Origin: Plasmodium brasilianum
Lineage: Eukaryota; Apicomplexa; Aconoidasida; Haemosporida; Plasmodiidae
Length of the DNA: 64,000 nt
Reading direction: 5' to 3'
Assembly: GCF_023973825.1 (NCBI RefSeq)
Contig: NC_090123.1
Coordinates: 789,501 to 853,500, forward strand
Part shown: positions 12,022 to 24,500 of the stretch, in pieces
How positions within the stretch are numbered: position 1 is the stretch's first letter
How the letters are laid out: each line of letters opens with the position of its first letter
Notes under the pieces: generated by a model
The model's database searches: none
Told to the model about the DNA's origin: nothing
Seen by the model: the letters and a program-made list of their open reading frames with translations, nothing else
Made by a program: the position numbers and the translations under genes

Positions 12022-12897
12022 TTAGTTTTATTTGGATTATTAAATGATTGCTTCTTTTTCTTTTTTATGTTCATTATTGTTAATTTTCTATTTAGCAAAG
12101 TTTTTTTCCCCTCCACTTCTCCCATACCTTTTATTAGTTTATTTATTATAAGTGATTATGATTTAGTAGCATATAATTTATTGATATACAAGTTTAGTGA
12201 TATACGATTTAGTACATGTGTTTTAGTGTTACTTGAATTTTTTATTTCTCTTATTTTTTCTTTTCTTTTTATTTTGTTTACAGTAAAATTATGTATATAC
12301 CTAAATATTTCCATACAAATGAACTATATCTTTTTAGTACTCTTCGTTTACACATGTAGTAAGTGTTATAACACAAATATTTGTTTACATATGTTTAGTA
12401 TGCGTCATTTTTTAGAACAAGTGCTTCTAAAATTTTTTTCGTGTACACATATATGTATATGTAGGTAGATATGTACCGGAGTAAGGCGTATTGTGAATGC
12501 ACTTTTTTTTTTTTTTTTTACGTTGAGGAAAAGAGATTTTTTATTTTTTAACAGATATATATATATATAAAAAGAAAAAAAAAAGAATAAAAGAGATAAA
12601 AAAAAGACGAAAAAAAAGAGTCTGAGTTAGTTTTGTATTTGAACCCCTTTTTCATTTACTTGTATGTAAGTATTTATTTATGTGTACATGTAGACAATGC
12701 AGTTAAGAGTAAATTATGTTAAGTTTTACCTACATAGAGAGGAAAAAAAGAGAGATTATTTTTTTATGGTATATAAATTATTCTAAATATACTAATTTAT
12801 CATTTTCTCTTTTTTACTATTTCGCCTTTCTCCCCTTTTTTTTTTTTTTTGAATTGTGATTTGTGCTATATTAGTATGTACGTACGAGATGTTATTC

Positions 12898-12935
<38 letters not shown>

Positions 12936-13100
12936 TTATAGAAGCAATATATTTTAGTCATTTAAATGAGTTTTTTCCTTTTTGTTAATATTGCATATTC
13001 TTAGCTTGAAAACTAAGGTTTTTCTTTTACCTTCTTTTTTTTTATCGTTTTTGCTATTTTTTTTTTTTTTTTTTTTTGCCCTTTTTGTTGAGTGAATATA
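10054..13100. other. Long AP2-O2 upstream region
   Basis: Low-complexity AT DNA with very long poly-T tracts (about 10690-10720 and 11961-12020), TA repeats and a T-rich stretch at 12021-12468 that is open on the plus strand (F/L/I/V-rich). I take it as promoter and 5' leader of AP2-O2. Short ATG-initiated peptides occur but none is convincing. Confidence 0.45.
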
Positions 13101-16100
13101 ATGGAATTAGACGAAGAAGGCTGTCCAGAGAACACAAATAGCAGGACAGACCAGGAAGATGAGGAGGACGAAGCTACAAACATATATAACAACATGAATT
13201 ATGCAAATGATAGTTTTGCAATAAACAATTCAAATAGTGGTGGAATAAAAATAGGAATAAATAAAAAAGACTATGATATATATATTAGTCAACTAAAAGA
13301 TAAGAATACAAAACATTTAATTAAGAATAAAACAAAACAGACAAAAAAGTATAGTACTAGTAAAGATAATGATATACAGTCAATTTACTACGAAATGAAA
13401 ATATTAGATGTTAAGACCCAGGATTATGAACAATATGAAAACGGTAATCATAAAGATATAAGTAACAATAAAGAAAATGATTTTGACAATTATAGTAATT
13501 TGTGTAAGTTAAAGAATAATTTACATTTAAATGAACATATTTTGTTAGAACAGAACGTGGATGATCATTCAAGCAGCATGGGGAATACGAACACTGTATG
13601 TCTAGCGGACAAACAAAGTAAGTTCACTAGTCAGAGGGGCGTTCATCAAGATTTATGCGATGATATGCAACACGATATGCACTACAATTTTGACCACTAT
13701 TTAGAGGATAAAGAAATAGACTCCTTTGACAGAACAGCATATGATGAAAATTATGATCAAGCTAATTTTTACAAAATTGGAGAGTCGACAAATTTTGAAG
13801 AAAACAATTTCATTGATGTTAATTCAAATAATGTGAACACGAATGAGAATGAAGAACTTACATATTTTAACCCAGTCGATGCAAATAGTGATGCAACCGC
13901 AGTGGACAGAGGAAATTCGAAAATGCATATCAGTAGCAACAATGATAAGGATACAAATAGTAGGACTATCAATATGCTATACAATGACAAAGAATGTGAT
14001 ATACAGAACAACATGCGTAATTTGAGTTATGTAAGCGCGTCTCTTACAAATAGAAATTTATTCTTCAATTTAAGGAAGAAGGACTGCGAAATGAATACCT
14101 TAAACGATAATGATCATGTTAATGTAAATTTTGATAACATGGAACATTTAAATAAATCTCAATTTCTTCCAGACACATATAGTCTTTTAAATAATACACA
14201 ACTCGCTAATAGAGTAAGCACCTTTTGTAATAATATACAGAAAGAAGAAACTAGAGGAGAATATTGTGCTAATAATGAAGGTTCGACGAATGCAACATAC
14301 GAAATAAGAGAGGATAATTATGACGAGCGGTATACTTCTAGTAGTGTAATCCATGAGGAAGAGAAGAAGGATGAGTATAAGCATGTGGATGTAGAAAAAA
14401 TCGAACATCAAACTGCTTCTAACATATTTCGTAAACATAATGTACCGTTAAATGAAACTTCACATAAGAATAAGGATTATGAAAATGGTGAAATGATTAT
14501 AAAATTAAGTGAATGTAGTAGGAATAACACTAGTGAAAAGATTAGCAAAAAAAGAAAAAGAAGAATTGATAAACTACGGTTAAGTGAGGAACAAAATAAG
14601 AAAGTTCTTTGCAGAGATAAAGAAGAGGATGTGGATATAAAGGACCATTCCCCATTTGATGGACCGTGTGAGGGTATAGCCAGTACCCAGAATCATAAAG
14701 AAATAAATCAAAATGATAATGATTTGGTTAGTAGCAGTATGGGAAGTAGCACTATGCCTAGTAGCACCATGGACAGTGTAACCAATCAACAGGGAAGCAT
14801 TTTCCAAAATAGCATTAATGCGGAAGAAGAGAACATTTCTTATACCAGTGACAGTAAGGACGAACAAATGGGAAATAAATATGAGCATACTATATTATAC
14901 AAAGAGGAAAAAGTTGGCTTTGCTTATGTATCTGATGTGGACTCGAAAAAAGGAAGCAGGCGAAATATGAAGAAAAATAAAATGAGTCCAAATAAAAATG
15001 GTGAACATAATAATGAAGAGAATGACGAGGAAAATTATGATAAAAATGAAAACGTGAAATACATCAATGAGGAGGATGTACAGGTAAACACTAGCTCTTC
15101 TGCTGTTCGTGAAGAGATTACAAATGAGCTATTTAATCGAAATGAGGATAATAAAGACATGGACATAAAAGGAAATGGTAGCAAAGGAAGTGCTAACGAA
15201 AAGTACAATAAGCGACCGTTAAGAAAAGCTGCAAAGAAATGTATTACTCTGTGGTCAGAGGAACTAAAAAAAAAATCAGAAAAGAGTCATACTTTTGTGG
15301 ACAGAGCGAAGGGTGTGGGGGATTATAAAAAAGAGGAGAGGTTGCTAAAAAGGAAGGAAAAGGAGAAGGACATGAAGCAAGCAAAAAGTGGGCAATCGAA
15401 CGAGCGAAGTGATAATAATGATGCACAAGTGAGAGACCAAGCAAATGATCATACAACAGACAGCGCAGGAGGCTGCGAAAAAAAGTCAAATCCTGGTAAT
15501 CACGATGAGTTAAAAAATTATGAACAAGGTAAGGAAAGGGAGTTTACCAGTTATACATCGAATATGTATCATATGAATAACAATAAAGAGACAGAAACTA
15601 ATGAGGAAAAAAAGAAAAAGGAGAATACATCTTCCTCGTCTTCACCAAATATATCATCTTTACCACGGTCAGGCTCCTCAACATTGCCATCATCAATATG
15701 TGGAGATAATAATATACCAATATTATTTAATGAAAAAATGGATGAGAGGGAAATGTTCAAATATCTTGACTTGTTAAGGCATTTACCAAGTAAAAAAGGT
15801 GGAGCACAATATAAATTACACAAAGCTATTCTTACAGAGGAAATGGTGAAGAGAGCAAAAAAATTTCCTCTTGTCCAAGGGGTATATTTTGATAGATACC
15901 AACAAAGGTGGAGTGTTAATTGGAATGAAGATGGCAAAAGAGTAGCTAAATATTTTCCTATTAAATTATTTGGGTTTGATTATGCTCGTAGATTAGCTAT
16001 ATATTGTAAAAATTATCAAAAAATACCAGAAGAAGCTTTAATTTTTGAACAGGCCTATAGAGCTAATCAGCAAAATAATAAAGTAAAAAATGATAGCATT

Positions 16101-19100
16101 CATAATAGTAACACGAATAATAATAAACTCAAGAGAGGTAACAAAAAGAATGTTAAAAGGAGAAATTCTAGCAAAAGTGGGGATAGGAATGAAGATGACA
16201 GTTATAAAGAACTATGTAGTAAAAAGAGAAAAAATATTAGCACTTACCAAAACGACGAGAGTAGTTGCACAAACTTGAACGATGAGAATGAATACAATGA
16301 CAACTATACTAAAATTCCAGGAAATATTACTTCATATTCTTCAAATAATTATTCTATGTTGAACAATTCTTCTTGTTATATTCGTGAGAATGTGGCTAAT
16401 TTTTTCAATGAATATGATAACAGCCTGAACAAGTCAGAAAATATCACTAAAAGAGTGAAAATCGACAAAAGTGGGGAAATAAATGATTCCATCAAATTAG
16501 ATAGCCTTGTGTCGAATAATCCAGAAATTGGGATGTGCATAGAACAAAAGGAGGGCATAACGTATTTTAAAAATTATCAGGTATGCGAACGTGAAGTTGT
16601 AGGTGAAGATATGGTTAATGATATAGGTGAGGTAAAATGCCCATGCGACTCAGATGGTCTAAAGGGTAATATAATACGTAGTGGAAATTTTGACGAAGAC
16701 AGTAATACACCCTGCAACGAAGCAAGTGCATTATGTTTGAAGCAGAAATTCAACACGTATAACTCATATGTTACTGTGTCCGATGGAAGGAGTAATAATA
16801 GGAATGCCGATAGGATGGACCAGTCCATGCACAATGTGTACAGTGTAGATATGGAATTGGGGCTTCAATGTACGAGTAATGATAGCGGAAGGGCGGTAAA
16901 TGGATATGTAGTTAACGGTGATACAGTTAATTTAAACTCTACAGCTAACGACGAGTCGCATAATGACTCGGTCGAAAAATACTCTAATGTGGTATGCAAT
17001 GTGAACGGTGCGAAGAATAGCACTAGTAGTGTGAATAGTGGCAGTAGAGGTAGTTTGAACTCTTACGAAGATTCACAGAATGAAAAGCGCGTGACTGCTG
17101 ACTTGATGCAGGAAGTAAACTCAGATGAATGCTATTCGGAGCTAGAAAATGGAACCAAAAAAAAAAAAAAAAGGAAGCAGTCAAAAGAATCGAAGCATTC
17201 GAGTAAAAGAGTAAATTTAATATGCGCTTCTACAGGAACGTTATCCCTTAAATCCTCTGCTTCCTACATATCGTCTACTTCTTCCTGTTTGAAGAATACG
17301 GAAAATTTATCATCGAATGAGGTAAATTATGATAATAAGGATAATACTACATACGATATCAAGGATTTGAGAAAATGTAAAAAGAGCCAAGTATTAAATA
17401 AGTGTAATGATAACATAGATATCAGTCTGAGTTACGAAATGAAGAAAAAGAGAAAGCATTTATTAGAACAGTATCATGAATATGTCAATGATGTGAACAC
17501 AGTAGTGAATAAGGAATATAGTATACATAATGACAATAATAATAACGTGATAGATAAAAATGTTGACAATAATGAAAGTATTACTATTGACCCGCAAAAT
17601 AATTCCAGTGTAAAGAATGAAAATGATAAAGATCCTTGCAAGAAGTTGGAGGATATAAAAAACATGAATAAGTATAGCGATACAGTAAATTCTTCGTATA
17701 AAACTATTAGTGTTAGTAATAATAAACACATGAATAATATAATTGAAAAAAGTGGAATTAAAAAACTGGAGATGAACATAAATGAAGGTATAAATAAAGA
17801 AATTCAAGATAGCAATGTGGATGATATTAATTCAAGAATAGTAGGTGTTCACTATGACAGAAAACAATATAGATGGAAAGCGACATGGTATACGTCTCAT
17901 GGGAGAAGATGTGCAAAATATTATCCGATAAAACAGTACGGTTATTTAGAAGCAAAAAAAATGGCCATAGAGTGTAGGAAGGCGTATAACATGTACAAGA
18001 AGCTGAAGAGGAACACAGACAGCAACGACAGTAGTGCCCCGATTAGCACTACTAGCGGTATTAACGGTATTAGCGGAATTAGCAACATTAGGGGTACTAG
18101 TGGTAGCACGAACAATAGTAACCTAAACAACGGATGCAACAAAAGCAGCTGTAACGAAATCAACTGTGACATAAACTTTGAGAACTCTATTTTTCCGAGG
18201 GAATACTACATAACCCTATTTGAGAACGATGAGAAAAAAGACGGCTATTACTGGGAGAACAAAAAAAGTAAAAAGAATAGTAAGAAAAGCGCTTGCTTAG
18301 ATAACAACGAAAAGCAGAGGAGGCATTACAACGAAGCATTGAAAAAAATTAATAATATTAAACTCAAAGAAGGTAATGATGGAACCGAGGATGTAAGTAA
18401 CAAAAGAGACATGAACAAGTTTATTACTGGTTCAACGCATTGTAACATAGAAAACAATGCGAATAATCAAGCTCCTGTGGAGGTATTTATACCAGTCACA
18501 GAAAATGTTACATGTACTTCTGCTGCTAATGCTACAAAAGAAACTTCAACACTAGCTGCTTCCAACAGTAGATACAATAATGAAAACACAGAAAGTACTT
18601 CAACATCTTATGAATATGATCATCAAACAGGGACATTCACAAATTCCTTTTGTAATAATTTATTAAATAATAATGATATGGAAGCGCATAATGACTGTTC
18701 GGCGAAAAATACGTCCTCCCTTTTATCATTGTATTACTTGTCAGAAAATATTTTAAAATTTCAAAAAGGAACTATTAAATGTATTTTGCAAGATTTAAGA
18801 GATAACTGTTTATCAAATTTAGCATATGAGTTAAAAAATATTACATTTCAAGAATATTATATGGCTATTCATTATTTAAATAGATATGTAGATGACTCCA
18901 ATTGTTATGATGATATATTTTTTCTACTAAAAATTTTAGCAAAGAATTTAGAAATAAGGAAAATACCAAGTCTATATAATGAAGAAGAACAGAAGGAGTT
19001 TTTAAACTCTCTGACTATTATAACGAAACAGATGAAAAATAGTTATGCTTATTTTACGTCCACTAGTAATATTATGAGTTCAGGGGAGCCTGACAGATTT

Positions 19101-19121
19101 TCATCTCTAATATTTCAGTAA
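13101..19121 (+). CDS. AP2-O2: ApiAP2 transcription factor, AP2-O2-like
   Basis: A single exon of 2006 residues from the first ATG (13101); the in-frame GTG nine bases upstream is not used. Two AP2 DNA-binding domains are present, at about residues 925-975 (GVYFDRYQQRWSVNW…) and 1580-1637 (GVHYDRKQYRWKATW…). Both have the three-strand-plus-helix pattern and the RW motif. Near the C-terminus (about 1870-1960, from LLSLYYLSENILKFQKG) lies an ACDC domain, which accompanies AP2 domains in Apicomplexa. The rest is N/S/D/K-rich low complexity, with basic nuclear-localisation-like patches (for example SKKRKRR, about residue 485). In rodent parasites AP2-O2 acts in ookinete/oocyst development. The assignment rests on domain layout plus the RPL2/USP2 neighbourhood. 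Another two-AP2 ApiAP2 is the alternative. Confidence 0.85.
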   Translation: MELDEEGCPENTNSRTDQEDEEDEATNIYNNMNYANDSFAINNSNSGGIKIGINKKDYDIYISQLKDKNTKHLIKNKTKQTKKYSTSKDNDIQSIYYEMKILDVKTQDYEQYENGNHKDISNNKENDFDNYSNLCKLKNNLHLNEHILLEQNVDDHSSSMGNTNTVCLADKQSKFTSQRGVHQDLCDDMQHDMHYNFDHYLEDKEIDSFDRTAYDENYDQANFYKIGESTNFEENNFIDVNSNNVNTNENEELTYFNPVDANSDATAVDRGNSKMHISSNNDKDTNSRTINMLYNDKECDIQNNMRNLSYVSASLTNRNLFFNLRKKDCEMNTLNDNDHVNVNFDNMEHLNKSQFLPDTYSLLNNTQLANRVSTFCNNIQKEETRGEYCANNEGSTNATYEIREDNYDERYTSSSVIHEEEKKDEYKHVDVEKIEHQTASNIFRKHNVPLNETSHKNKDYENGEMIIKLSECSRNNTSEKISKKRKRRIDKLRLSEEQNKKVLCRDKEEDVDIKDHSPFDGPCEGIASTQNHKEINQNDNDLVSSSMGSSTMPSSTMDSVTNQQGSIFQNSINAEEENISYTSDSKDEQMGNKYEHTILYKEEKVGFAYVSDVDSKKGSRRNMKKNKMSPNKNGEHNNEENDEENYDKNENVKYINEEDVQVNTSSSAVREEITNELFNRNEDNKDMDIKGNGSKGSANEKYNKRPLRKAAKKCITLWSEELKKKSEKSHTFVDRAKGVGDYKKEERLLKRKEKEKDMKQAKSGQSNERSDNNDAQVRDQANDHTTDSAGGCEKKSNPGNHDELKNYEQGKEREFTSYTSNMYHMNNNKETETNEEKKKKENTSSSSSPNISSLPRSGSSTLPSSICGDNNIPILFNEKMDEREMFKYLDLLRHLPSKKGGAQYKLHKAILTEEMVKRAKKFPLVQGVYFDRYQQRWSVNWNEDGKRVAKYFPIKLFGFDYARRLAIYCKNYQKIPEEALIFEQAYRANQQNNKVKNDSIHNSNTNNNKLKRGNKKNVKRRNSSKSGDRNEDDSYKELCSKKRKNISTYQNDESSCTNLNDENEYNDNYTKIPGNITSYSSNNYSMLNNSSCYIRENVANFFNEYDNSLNKSENITKRVKIDKSGEINDSIKLDSLVSNNPEIGMCIEQKEGITYFKNYQVCEREVVGEDMVNDIGEVKCPCDSDGLKGNIIRSGNFDEDSNTPCNEASALCLKQKFNTYNSYVTVSDGRSNNRNADRMDQSMHNVYSVDMELGLQCTSNDSGRAVNGYVVNGDTVNLNSTANDESHNDSVEKYSNVVCNVNGAKNSTSSVNSGSRGSLNSYEDSQNEKRVTADLMQEVNSDECYSELENGTKKKKKRKQSKESKHSSKRVNLICASTGTLSLKSSASYISSTSSCLKNTENLSSNEVNYDNKDNTTYDIKDLRKCKKSQVLNKCNDNIDISLSYEMKKKRKHLLEQYHEYVNDVNTVVNKEYSIHNDNNNNVIDKNVDNNESITIDPQNNSSVKNENDKDPCKKLEDIKNMNKYSDTVNSSYKTISVSNNKHMNNIIEKSGIKKLEMNINEGINKEIQDSNVDDINSRIVGVHYDRKQYRWKATWYTSHGRRCAKYYPIKQYGYLEAKKMAIECRKAYNMYKKLKRNTDSNDSSAPISTTSGINGISGISNIRGTSGSTNNSNLNNGCNKSSCNEINCDINFENSIFPREYYITLFENDEKKDGYYWENKKSKKNSKKSACLDNNEKQRRHYNEALKKINNIKLKEGNDGTEDVSNKRDMNKFITGSTHCNIENNANNQAPVEVFIPVTENVTCTSAANATKETSTLAASNSRYNNENTESTSTSYEYDHQTGTFTNSFCNNLLNNNDMEAHNDCSAKNTSSLLSLYYLSENILKFQKGTIKCILQDLRDNCLSNLAYELKNITFQEYYMAIHYLNRYVDDSNCYDDIFFLLKILAKNLEIRKIPSLYNEEEQKEFLNSLTIITKQMKNSYAYFTSTSNIMSSGEPDRFSSLIFQ

Positions 19122-19223
19122 GTTCTGCATTATTTGAGGAATTTTTGCACAGGGTTAGAAGTAGCCTTTTCGGATTACTTGGTGATACGTTACCTGCTGC
19201 TGCGCGTGCGCAAAACGGACATA

Positions 19224-19272
<49 letters not shown>

Positions 19273-19598
19273 TTGCGAGTATTTATATGTGTACGTGTTT
19301 ATGAAGGTATTTACATATGAATGCGCTTGGGCGTAGGCAGAAAAACGCTTCTTTCGCGCAACAGTGTTAGTCTAATTTGCACTTTTTTTTTTTTCTTTTT
19401 TTTTTTTTTTTAACAAATTTGATATTTTTATATAATTCTTTACGTAATGAAATAAATTATTTTAAGGCATAACTTCAAAGCTAAATAATTATTTCATTTT
19501 ATATTTATTCGTTGCTTGTGTGCATTTACCTGTATTTATTCGCACATTTATTCAAGTTAAATTTATATTATACTGCTGTCACCTTTCTGTATATCCAT

Positions 19599-19712
19599 AT
19601 GAAACTATCAAGAATGAAGCAAGTTTCTTCCAAATTTGAAAAAATTGCCTTTTTTAATTCTCAAAGAGTGTATGTTAAGCATTTCATTTGGCTCATTGCT
19701 ATTTTGTCATAA
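19599..19712 (+). CDS. Weak small ORF candidate
   Basis: ATG to TAA gives 37 residues of normal composition (starts MKLSRMKQVSSKFEKIAFF and ends with a hydrophobic segment, HFIWLIAILS). It lies in the AP2-O2 3' region on the same strand and could be 3' UTR. A splice-bounded 27-nt segment at about 19852-19878 might be a further exon. No homology is recognised. Confidence 0.2.
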   Translation: MKLSRMKQVSSKFEKIAFFNSQRVYVKHFIWLIAILS

Positions 19713-19868
19713 TTCACAAATACTACGTATATATCTGCTTATTTATACCCAAGCAATATATACACACCTATTACCAAACTTCATAAGATAAAAAATTAAA
19801 CCGATTAATCAAAATTAGACAAGTTCCCCGCGTATCTATCAATTGTTCCAGGATAATATAAAACTTTT

Positions 19869-20107
19869 ATGCACTACTGTAATGTGCAACTCGCAGGAAA
19901 TCCTTACAGCTACACTTGTGCGCGTAAACCGCTTTTTAAGAGGCAAACAAGTGCTACCATAAAAAAAATAAAAAAAAAATTGAAAACAGTAGGACAACAA
20001 AAGTTGTTTATTTATTTTAATTTTTACTTGAAATGTTCATTTTTTTTTTTTTTAGTTTTATTGTGTGTAGTGTGTGCAGAAATAAGCTTCACTTCCACGT
20101 ATTTTTT

Positions 20108-20117
<10 letters not shown>
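19869..20117 (+). CDS. Weak ORF candidate with a hydrophobic C-terminal segment
   Basis: Eighty-two residues. About fifty have normal composition with a basic stretch (KPLFKRQTSATIKKIKKKLK). Then poly-T encodes FFFF followed by LVLLCVVCAEISF, a possible membrane segment. The poly-T tract is followed by an AG, so the second half may be an exon in another frame, where it would read with a C-x2-C…H-x-H spacing. Unresolved, and could be chance in a 3' flank. Confidence 0.22.
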
Positions 20118-20147
<30 letters not shown>

Positions 20148-20257
20148 AGTGAAAACAAAAAAGGGAAAATATATAAGCATATGAAAAAGCAAAAGAAGCG
20201 GAGATAAATATTCCATTTTGAAAGTAACTATAATTAATAAAATGAAAAGGAGATAAG

Positions 20258-20294
<37 letters not shown>

Positions 20295-21113
20295 GAAACA
20301 AAAGCCATCAGTTGGGAGTGGAGATAGGGAGAATAAATTAATAGAATGTAATAAACATAAGAAACAAATAACACAGAGCATACAACGGCGTCATGTAAAT
20401 ACTTTCCCGATTTTTTCCAAGTTTCTCATACGAAGTATAGTGTATAAAAATTAAAAAGATTGACATATTGAGTAATGTGCTAATAACGAGGCAATATTAT
20501 ATGTAATAATGAAAACAGAGCAAGTATGACATGTACGACAAGCATGAGAAGCATTACAAACGGTTGGTATCTTTTTTTAAAAAAAGAAAGGAAAAAACGA
20601 TATGCATAATTGCCCATATATGCACATGTTTCCTCCATACACACACCCACACACACACACACATAAATAAATAAATTCATAAGTACATTCATTAATGCAT
20701 TCATTAATTCATACATAAATGAAATAATAGGTGAATTTATATATACATATATATGTGCAGGTGTAGTTATAAACAAAGGCGTATGTTCTATAAAAACATA
20801 AGCATTTTTTTTTTTTTTGGAGAATAGGATAATTAACCAATAATTTATTTCTGAAAAAGCAATAAATAATTAAAATGTGTAGCATTTAAAATACATAGCA
20901 CTTTTTGAAAATAAGGTAAATAATTAACGTATAAATTTTTTTCCTTTTTCGCAATGTGCGTGTATATAAAAATGCAAAATCGACTAATACAAAATTTTTT
21001 TAATACATTATACAATAATATAAGCATTAAAAAAAAAAAAAAAAAAAAAAAAAATTATGAGTCATATAAAATATTTTCGTGGGGATTTTAATTAAAGGGG
21101 CCTTAATTAGCGG

Positions 21114-21119
21114 TGTATG

Positions 21120-21150
<31 letters not shown>

Positions 21151-21360
21151 GTATGTATGTATGTATGTGTATGTATGTATGTATGTATGTATGTATGTAT
21201 GTATGTATGTATGTATATGTTGTATGTATGTATGTATGTATGTATGTATGTATGTATGTATGTATGTATGTATGTATGTATGTATGTATGTATGTATGTA
21301 TGTATGTATGTATGTATGTATGTATGTATGTATGTACGTATGTATGTTATGTATGTATAT
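21114..21360. repeat. (GTAT)n microsatellite, about 60 copies
   Basis: A nearly perfect tetranucleotide array with a few one-unit interruptions. It is open in several frames on both strands (MYVC… and HTYIHTYI…), none of them a gene. It lies about 200 bp beyond the USP2 stop codon. Confidence 0.97.
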
Positions 21361-21574
21361 ATGTACACACATAGGGATATTTCTTTTTACGGTGAAGCAT
21401 CCCTTTTAGTGCCATCCCCCATATCAGTTAAAATCCGTTCTTGAAACAATTTTCATTTTGCTGTTTGCACTTCTTCCGCTTAACTTTTCCTCTATACTGA
21501 TTTAGCATATCCATACGTATAACTTTTTAAAAATGCCTCTCACTCACCATTTCTCCGCTTCGCTAGACCTACAC

Positions 21575-24500
21575 CTAATTGTAATAACTCGCATTAGCCA
21601 TGCGGATGGCCTCTTCTTCAGCGAAATTTTTATGTTCCGCTAAACCGGTAAATTTTTCATTTCTATGTGTAAATAATTGATAAAACAACAAATAAGCATT
21701 TTTTGTATTTACTTGAGATTCATCAATAGTTGTTACGTAAGTATCATTGAAGTTATACCACTTGTCATGTAGCTTTACATAAGCAAAATAATGGCCTCCA
21801 CATAATCCCCCCGTATGACAATTAACACCTATGAGTTCATATAATGGGGAATATTGCGAATCTAATTTTTTCATATGTTTTAAACCATCTTCTAAAATGT
21901 ATGGTGCCATATTTAAAAATTCATTTTCCTTATGTGGATAATAAACATAAGAATCAACTTTTGTTCTTAACCATCTATTTGTATTATTAAATCTTTTTAA
22001 ATGTAATATTAATATAATAGGCATACGAAATAAATCTAATTTTTTATATGCCTGTACATGTAATTTACAATTACCACAATACCAAGTATTATTTTCATCT
22101 AAATGTTCTTCTTCTGAAAAAAGCTTTAGGCAAGTATCTATACCATATCTTTCTTCTAAATCAACAAATGTTAATGTTTTTATGTCTAATGACAACTCAT
22201 CATCTATTCCATTACTATTTAGATGTATAATTATAAGTCTTTTTTCATCTGAGTTTTTTATATAATCAGATAAATATGTTCCGTCTTTTTTTAATTCTAA
22301 ACCTAGATTATCCTTAGGTGTCCATTCCTCTTTTAAATTATAAGATGGAATATACAAAGTAAGTTTATCTAAAAAGCCATCATCATATCTATTATTTAAA
22401 TTATTCTTTGTCTCTGAGTGATTCTCTTCATTAATTGGGTTTAAACCATTACCTATGCAATTTCCTCCATCAGTACTAACACTATCTTTCTTAGTGCTTT
22501 CTCTATCACTATTCTGTGTGTGTTTACTCTTATAATACAGCTTATTATTACTGTACTGAAATTTGCCATCTACATTTTTTAGTATCCTATCAGCACTTCC
22601 TGTTACTGCCACTGCTGTGGTTGCAGCTGCAGTGGCCTCTGCCATTGCGGCTGTTTTTGTTGTGCTCTTTGTGTATGCATACTTTACCTTAGCATATAAG
22701 TCGGCCAGAGTAAAATTAAAAGGTACATTAAAGAGAAGGGGAAGATCATTATTTTTCATCTTGTATAGCAACTGCTCATCTTTGTTAAGAGGAACGATTA
22801 AGACGGAAAAATATTTATCATGAAGATTGTTGAAATCTTGATTGAAAAAGATCTTATCCTTTAGCAGTTCATCGTACGAAATGTGTTCAGACGTAGCTAT
22901 TACATTATTATTATTACTATTAGTAATAGTGGTCGAAGTAGTTGTAGTAGCAGTAGTAGTGGTGGTAGTAGTGGTATTATTTTTATTTAATCCATTGGAA
23001 TCACTTAAGAAGGTAGTTGCAGTTACTTCATTTATGTTGTTGTTCATTTCATTTGATTCCCCTGTGTCTTCATAACCTTCTTCTACATCCTCCTCTTGAT
23101 ATATTTTTTCCCCTTTCCTCATTTGATTGGATGAAGGTAACAGCCCCTTTCTCTTCTTAATTATCTTATTAGTGCACTGCTTACTTTTGACTGTTTTTTT
23201 CGTTTCATTGTTATTTTCGTTTTTTGCATTCATTTCTTCATCCTTCAGACTTGTATTATTAGTTGTGACTGTTGAGTTTGTAAGTACTTCTAAGTGCTCA
23301 TCTCCCTTTAATTCCATATTTTTATCTATTAAATGTGTACAGAATTTTGGAAGAATAAATACAAAAATATGACTAATTCCCTTTCCATTTCTTGTATGCG
23401 GTTCTGCTACAAAATCGCTATTGTTTAATACTTGAAAAAAATTATTACACGCTAAATTTTTAAATTTTGTATAAAGGAAGCACAGGTTGTTAATCTCTAA
23501 TTCCTCAATTGTGTTTATGTTACACATGGCACATATGCTCTCATAAATACTGTTTATATCTTGTTCCCTTAAGTTGTTTGTTGTCTTGGATTTGTTTTTT
23601 ATAGCGTCCGCGCAGCTGCTGCTATTCCCACCACCTTGGTCATCGTCATTGTCGTTCGCCTCGTCGTCATCCTGCTCATCGCCCTCGTCGACATCATCGT
23701 AAAATTCATTTTTATCGTCCAGCAATTTGGCGTGAAAATTAAATGCATTGTTTCCTTCGTGGGGGTACCTATTGTTCTTTATTATGCACTTACTATGTAG
23801 TAAGATATTTTTTCTTTTATTTTTTAAATTTTTAATAATATTTAAAAAAAAGATTTTTAATTTTAAGACTTCTTGTGATCCATTAAAGGAGCAAGAAAAT
23901 CTCATAGCAATTGGGAAATCCCTATTTAATATAACATGAAACCAAATTCGATGATTTTTTTTTGGAGGTAAAGGAATGGATAAATACATAAATGGATCAA
24001 AAGTTATACTCACTTTTTTACATTTTGGACATTGTAATCTTGATCTATATTGACCTTGAAACAAATCTACAATAATAGAATTATTAATTTCTTTATGTCT
24101 ATTCCAAGATGCTTCAGCAACATCAACATCTAATTTATCTACTCCTCCTTGTAATTTCTCTTCATAGTATGGTTTTTTTCGAATCAAATTTAAATCCTCA
24201 TGTAATCCATCTAAAAGAAATGCTAATAATTCTTGAGAATCATGTTGTTGATAACCATAAAACTCATCTCTTTTCTCACTTATAGCTTGTTTTAATGCCT
24301 TAGGTGCGTAAGGTTCATCTCTCTTATTTATTTTCCACAATTCATGTAACGTTTCATAGTATGCCTTTGCTAATCGTCCATGTTGACCTACTGGATTGGA
24401 ATAATTTATATGATCCCAGAATTTACCACTTAAAAAATAATTTGAAAATTTTAAAATTTTTGCCAAACATTGTAGGGATGAATTTAAAAAACATGTATTT

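Larger units (their letters stand above)
19122..21574. other. Convergent interval between AP2-O2 and USP2
   Basis: 3' flanks of two converging genes. It holds TA and poly-A/T tracts, an AC run (about 20637-20665), a (GTAT)n array and two weak plus-strand ORFs listed separately. Confidence 0.5.

Noticed and set aside
11914..12468. Plus-strand ORF of 184 residues
   Set aside because: Mostly phenylalanine, leucine and isoleucine from poly-T and T-rich DNA. No ordinary codon composition and no conserved motif.
13092..13100. Upstream GTG as AP2-O2 start
   Set aside because: The frame opens with GTG at 13092, but the first ATG in frame is at 13101. Plasmodium nuclear genes start with ATG.
13769..18172. 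Antisense ORFs within AP2-O2 (60-122 residues)
   Set aside because: S/L/F-rich shadows typical of the complement of asparagine/serine/aspartate-rich coding sequence.
21027..21444. ORFs of 85-121 residues on both strands
   Set aside because: They are readings of a (GTAT)n microsatellite.
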